Assembly: GCA_021804525.1 (NCBI GenBank) | Contig: JAJZHJ010000004.1 | Span: forward strand, 1 to 15,547 | Length of the DNA: 15,547 bases | Source: Bacteroidota bacterium | Lineage (GTDB): Bacteria > Bacteroidota > Bacteroidia > Bacteroidales > Paludibacteraceae | Direction of reading: 5' to 3' | The notes under the pieces: model-generated | The model's input: only the letters and a program-made list of their open reading frames with translations | What the model was told of the DNA's origin: nothing | Database searches by the model: none | Shown: positions 13,987 to 15,547 of the stretch, one piece after another | Position numbering within the stretch: the first letter of the stretch is position 1 | Layout: every line of letters begins with the position of its first letter | Position numbers and translations under genes: made by a program

Positions 13987-15321
13987 CTCCTTAAATTGCC
14001 ATGGATGAGGGACAAATCCATTGGTAGCAACGGAGCTATTATCAAACCGCGGATGCACCGAAAGACGAACAGACAGAAACCGGTTCAAAGTAACATTGGC
14101 AATTGTTTCCCAGTCGAGATCCATCGTGTGATAGTTGGTAAAATAAGACAATCGCGAACTGATGTTCACATCGCTGGATATTTGTTTAGTGTATTCCAGG
14201 AGAATGGAACTACCAAACTCATGCAACGTGTTGTGCCCTGGCATAATACCATATAAACCTAAATTGAAATTTGCGGTATCAGCCACATGGATGTAGCGAT
14301 AGGAAAGAGGCGTGATTAAAGCCGAAAAATCTTTTTTATATTTATAGTTCATACCAACACCTAAATCAATACGATAAGGAGAGAAAAGTCCATTCATGCG
14401 AGTATGCGAGTTGATACCCGAAAAAGAAGTCAGTGAATAGGTTGTAAATTCGCCTGATAAACTGTAATACCAGTTTTTCGCAGCCTTAACACCTAATTTA
14501 CTGGACAATCGAATTAAGTTGTCAGTAATCGAATAGCCTCTTACCGTATCGGAAACCTCACTTTGAAGTCCCATGTGATAGGTAAAGTTATTATCGAACT
14601 GAATACTTTTCTGGTCATCGTAGTTAGCATTTGCATTTAAGATAAACAGCGTAGCCAGATTGCTTTGTCCACCTTGGTACCAATTTGCAGAGGTATAGTT
14701 TTGGGATAATTGCTCCAATACATTTCCGCTTGTCATCCAAGGGTCTTTCACTAATTTAGCAACCTTCATCTTCTCCGGAAAATAAAGCTCGTATTTGCGC
14801 CGAAGTTCCAATTCATGGCGCTTGGGTGCCGAAATATGGTGATTCACAAATTGTTCAGGATTTGGCAGAGACGACATATCGTATTTGTAATATCCTGCAT
14901 TTACCAACATAAGTTGTGTTTTTTCCCAATCACGCAGGCTATCGGTATATCGTGCCGCATAGAATGCAGGGTGAAAATAATCAGCAACCGGACGACCAAA
15001 AGAGAGGTAATCCTTCTCCATTTGTGCTACCACAGGAGCCGGCTTGGGATGAAAGTGAACGTGGAGTCCGGTAAAAACCAAGCCCATAAACAAGGGATTT
15101 GCCGCATAAAAAGAGTGATCGGGTAACAGCGCATAATTAATACCATTAACGGTATCAAGCAATGGTTGCTGATTCTTTTGCAATAAATTAATCGCTAACG
15201 AATCAACATTCAAATTCAATTGGTTTGCTAATGACTGATGGTTAAGAGCAATGGTATCTTGTTGTCCAAAGCAAAACCACGCAAAGCCCGTAAAAAGAAG
15301 AGTGATCAAATGTTTTTTCAT
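13885..15321 (-). CDS. DUF3078-type outer-membrane beta-barrel protein
   Basis: A 478-residue secreted protein of unknown function. A signal peptide (about 1-19, cut after CFG before QQDT) is followed by a roughly 180-residue N-terminal region and then a repeated amphipathic strand pattern consistent with an outer-membrane barrel. The motif NWYQGGQSNLATLF (about 217-230) matches the W-GG-N-L signature of the Bacteroidota DUF3078 family; this assignment is from memory. The barrel appears to end at LLSFGFAYQF, a typical terminal beta-signal with closing aromatic, but the frame runs on for 23 more residues. These, and the last barrel strand itself, are encoded opposite the HD-domain gene. A good minus-strand promoter box lies 23 bases before the ATG. 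No operon partner is seen. Confidence 0.85.
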   Translation of the reverse strand: MKKHLITLLFTGFAWFCFGQQDTIALNHQSLANQLNLNVDSLAINLLQKNQQPLLDTVNGINYALLPDHSFYAANPLFMGLVFTGLHVHFHPKPAPVVAQMEKDYLSFGRPVADYFHPAFYAARYTDSLRDWEKTQLMLVNAGYYKYDMSSLPNPEQFVNHHISAPKRHELELRRKYELYFPEKMKVAKLVKDPWMTSGNVLEQLSQNYTSANWYQGGQSNLATLFILNANANYDDQKSIQFDNNFTYHMGLQSEVSDTVRGYSITDNLIRLSSKLGVKAAKNWYYSLSGEFTTYSLTSFSGINSHTRMNGLFSPYRIDLGVGMNYKYKKDFSALITPLSYRYIHVADTANFNLGLYGIMPGHNTLHEFGSSILLEYTKQISSDVNISSRLSYFTNYHTMDLDWETIANVTLNRFLSVRLSVHPRFDNSSVATNGFVPHPWQFKELLSFGFAYQFTNIRAKKHESPFIEAIQHVVAKF

Positions 15322-15344
15322 GAGAGACTTGATTCATCAAGTTG

Positions 15345-15352
15345 CAAAAATA
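15345..15352 (-). promoter_or_regulatory. -7 promoter box of the DUF3078 gene
   Basis: Read on the minus strand this is TATTTTTG, an exact TAnnTTTG match. Its last base lies 23 bases before the start codon, giving a predicted leader of roughly 16 bases. The expected -33 position holds only CTTG (minus strand, 15370-15373), a partial TTTG match. Confidence 0.5.
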
Positions 15353-15475
15353 GCTATTTTGTATCATGTCAAGCTCATGTTACTGCCTGAATTAAGTTTA
15401 AAATGCAACACAATGATATAGTTTCATCATTTTTAATGTTACTCCGGTACTTCCAGTTGAGTAAAACCTACAAAG

Positions 15476-15525
15476 GCTTACTGACACACGCCAACCCACA
15501 GTAAGCGGAAAATAAGCTACCTTTG
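15476..15525 (+). promoter_or_regulatory. Inverted repeat and -7 box for a gene beyond the window
   Basis: TACCTTTG (15518-15525) is an exact TAnnTTTG match on the + strand, predicting a start of transcription near 15532 for a gene that begins past the window edge. Just upstream, GCTTACTG (15476-15483) and CAGTAAGC (15499-15506) form a perfect 8-base inverted repeat with a 15-base spacer, centred near -41. That is where an operator would touch the -33 region. The rest of 15322-15547 shows no gene. Confidence 0.4.
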
Positions 15526-15547
15526 TCATAGCAAACATCAATCCGCA

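Noticed and set aside
1..15547. CRISPR array, tRNA or rRNA
   Set aside because: No regularly spaced direct repeats, cloverleaf with conserved tRNA elements, or rRNA-like conserved segments were recognised.

Overview
The window looks like a chromosomal segment of a member of the Bacteroidota, probably order Bacteroidales. The support is: a TonB-dependent receptor with an N-terminal carboxypeptidase-regulatory-like domain, a DUF3078-type outer-membrane protein, start codons without Shine-Dalgarno sequences, and TAnnTTTG-type promoter boxes, which are characteristic of this phylum. The genus cannot be fixed from sequence alone. No rRNA, tRNA, CRISPR array, transposase or phage gene was seen.

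Left and centre (1-9907, + strand): a transport locus. A TonB-dependent outer-membrane receptor (287-2452) stands alone. A tightly packed operon follows: OmpR-type response regulator (2576-3253), sensor histidine kinase (3250-4500), TolC-type outer-membrane channel (4504-5871), lipoprotein periplasmic adaptor (5938-6852) and RND inner-membrane pump (6854-9907). Junctions are a 4-base overlap, 3 bases, 66 bases and 1 base. The same 32-base element (29/32 identical) lies upstream of both the receptor and the response regulator. The simplest reading is that both transcription units answer to the same regulator, probably this two-component system. If so, one sensor controls an outer-membrane uptake receptor and a three-part efflux pump. 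The substrate (metal, siderophore, bile-like or antimicrobial compound) cannot be read from the sequence. The adaptor has almost nothing between its two lipoyl half-motifs, and the pump mixes proton-relay residues of the multidrug and heavy-metal RND classes.

Middle right (10059-13277, - strand): a ClC-family chloride channel/transporter with a C-terminal CBS pair, and a small MscS-type mechanosensitive channel. They are separated by 537 bases without a convincing gene. This gap holds several inverted repeats and resembles a dispersed intergenic element. Both proteins handle ion and osmotic balance, but nothing shows that they form an operon.

Right end (13408-15547): an HD-domain phosphohydrolase (+) and a DUF3078 outer-membrane protein (-) converge, and their coding regions overlap by 102 bases in codon-aligned antisense register. 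The last 226 bases hold the promoter of the DUF3078 gene and a likely + strand promoter for a gene beyond the window.
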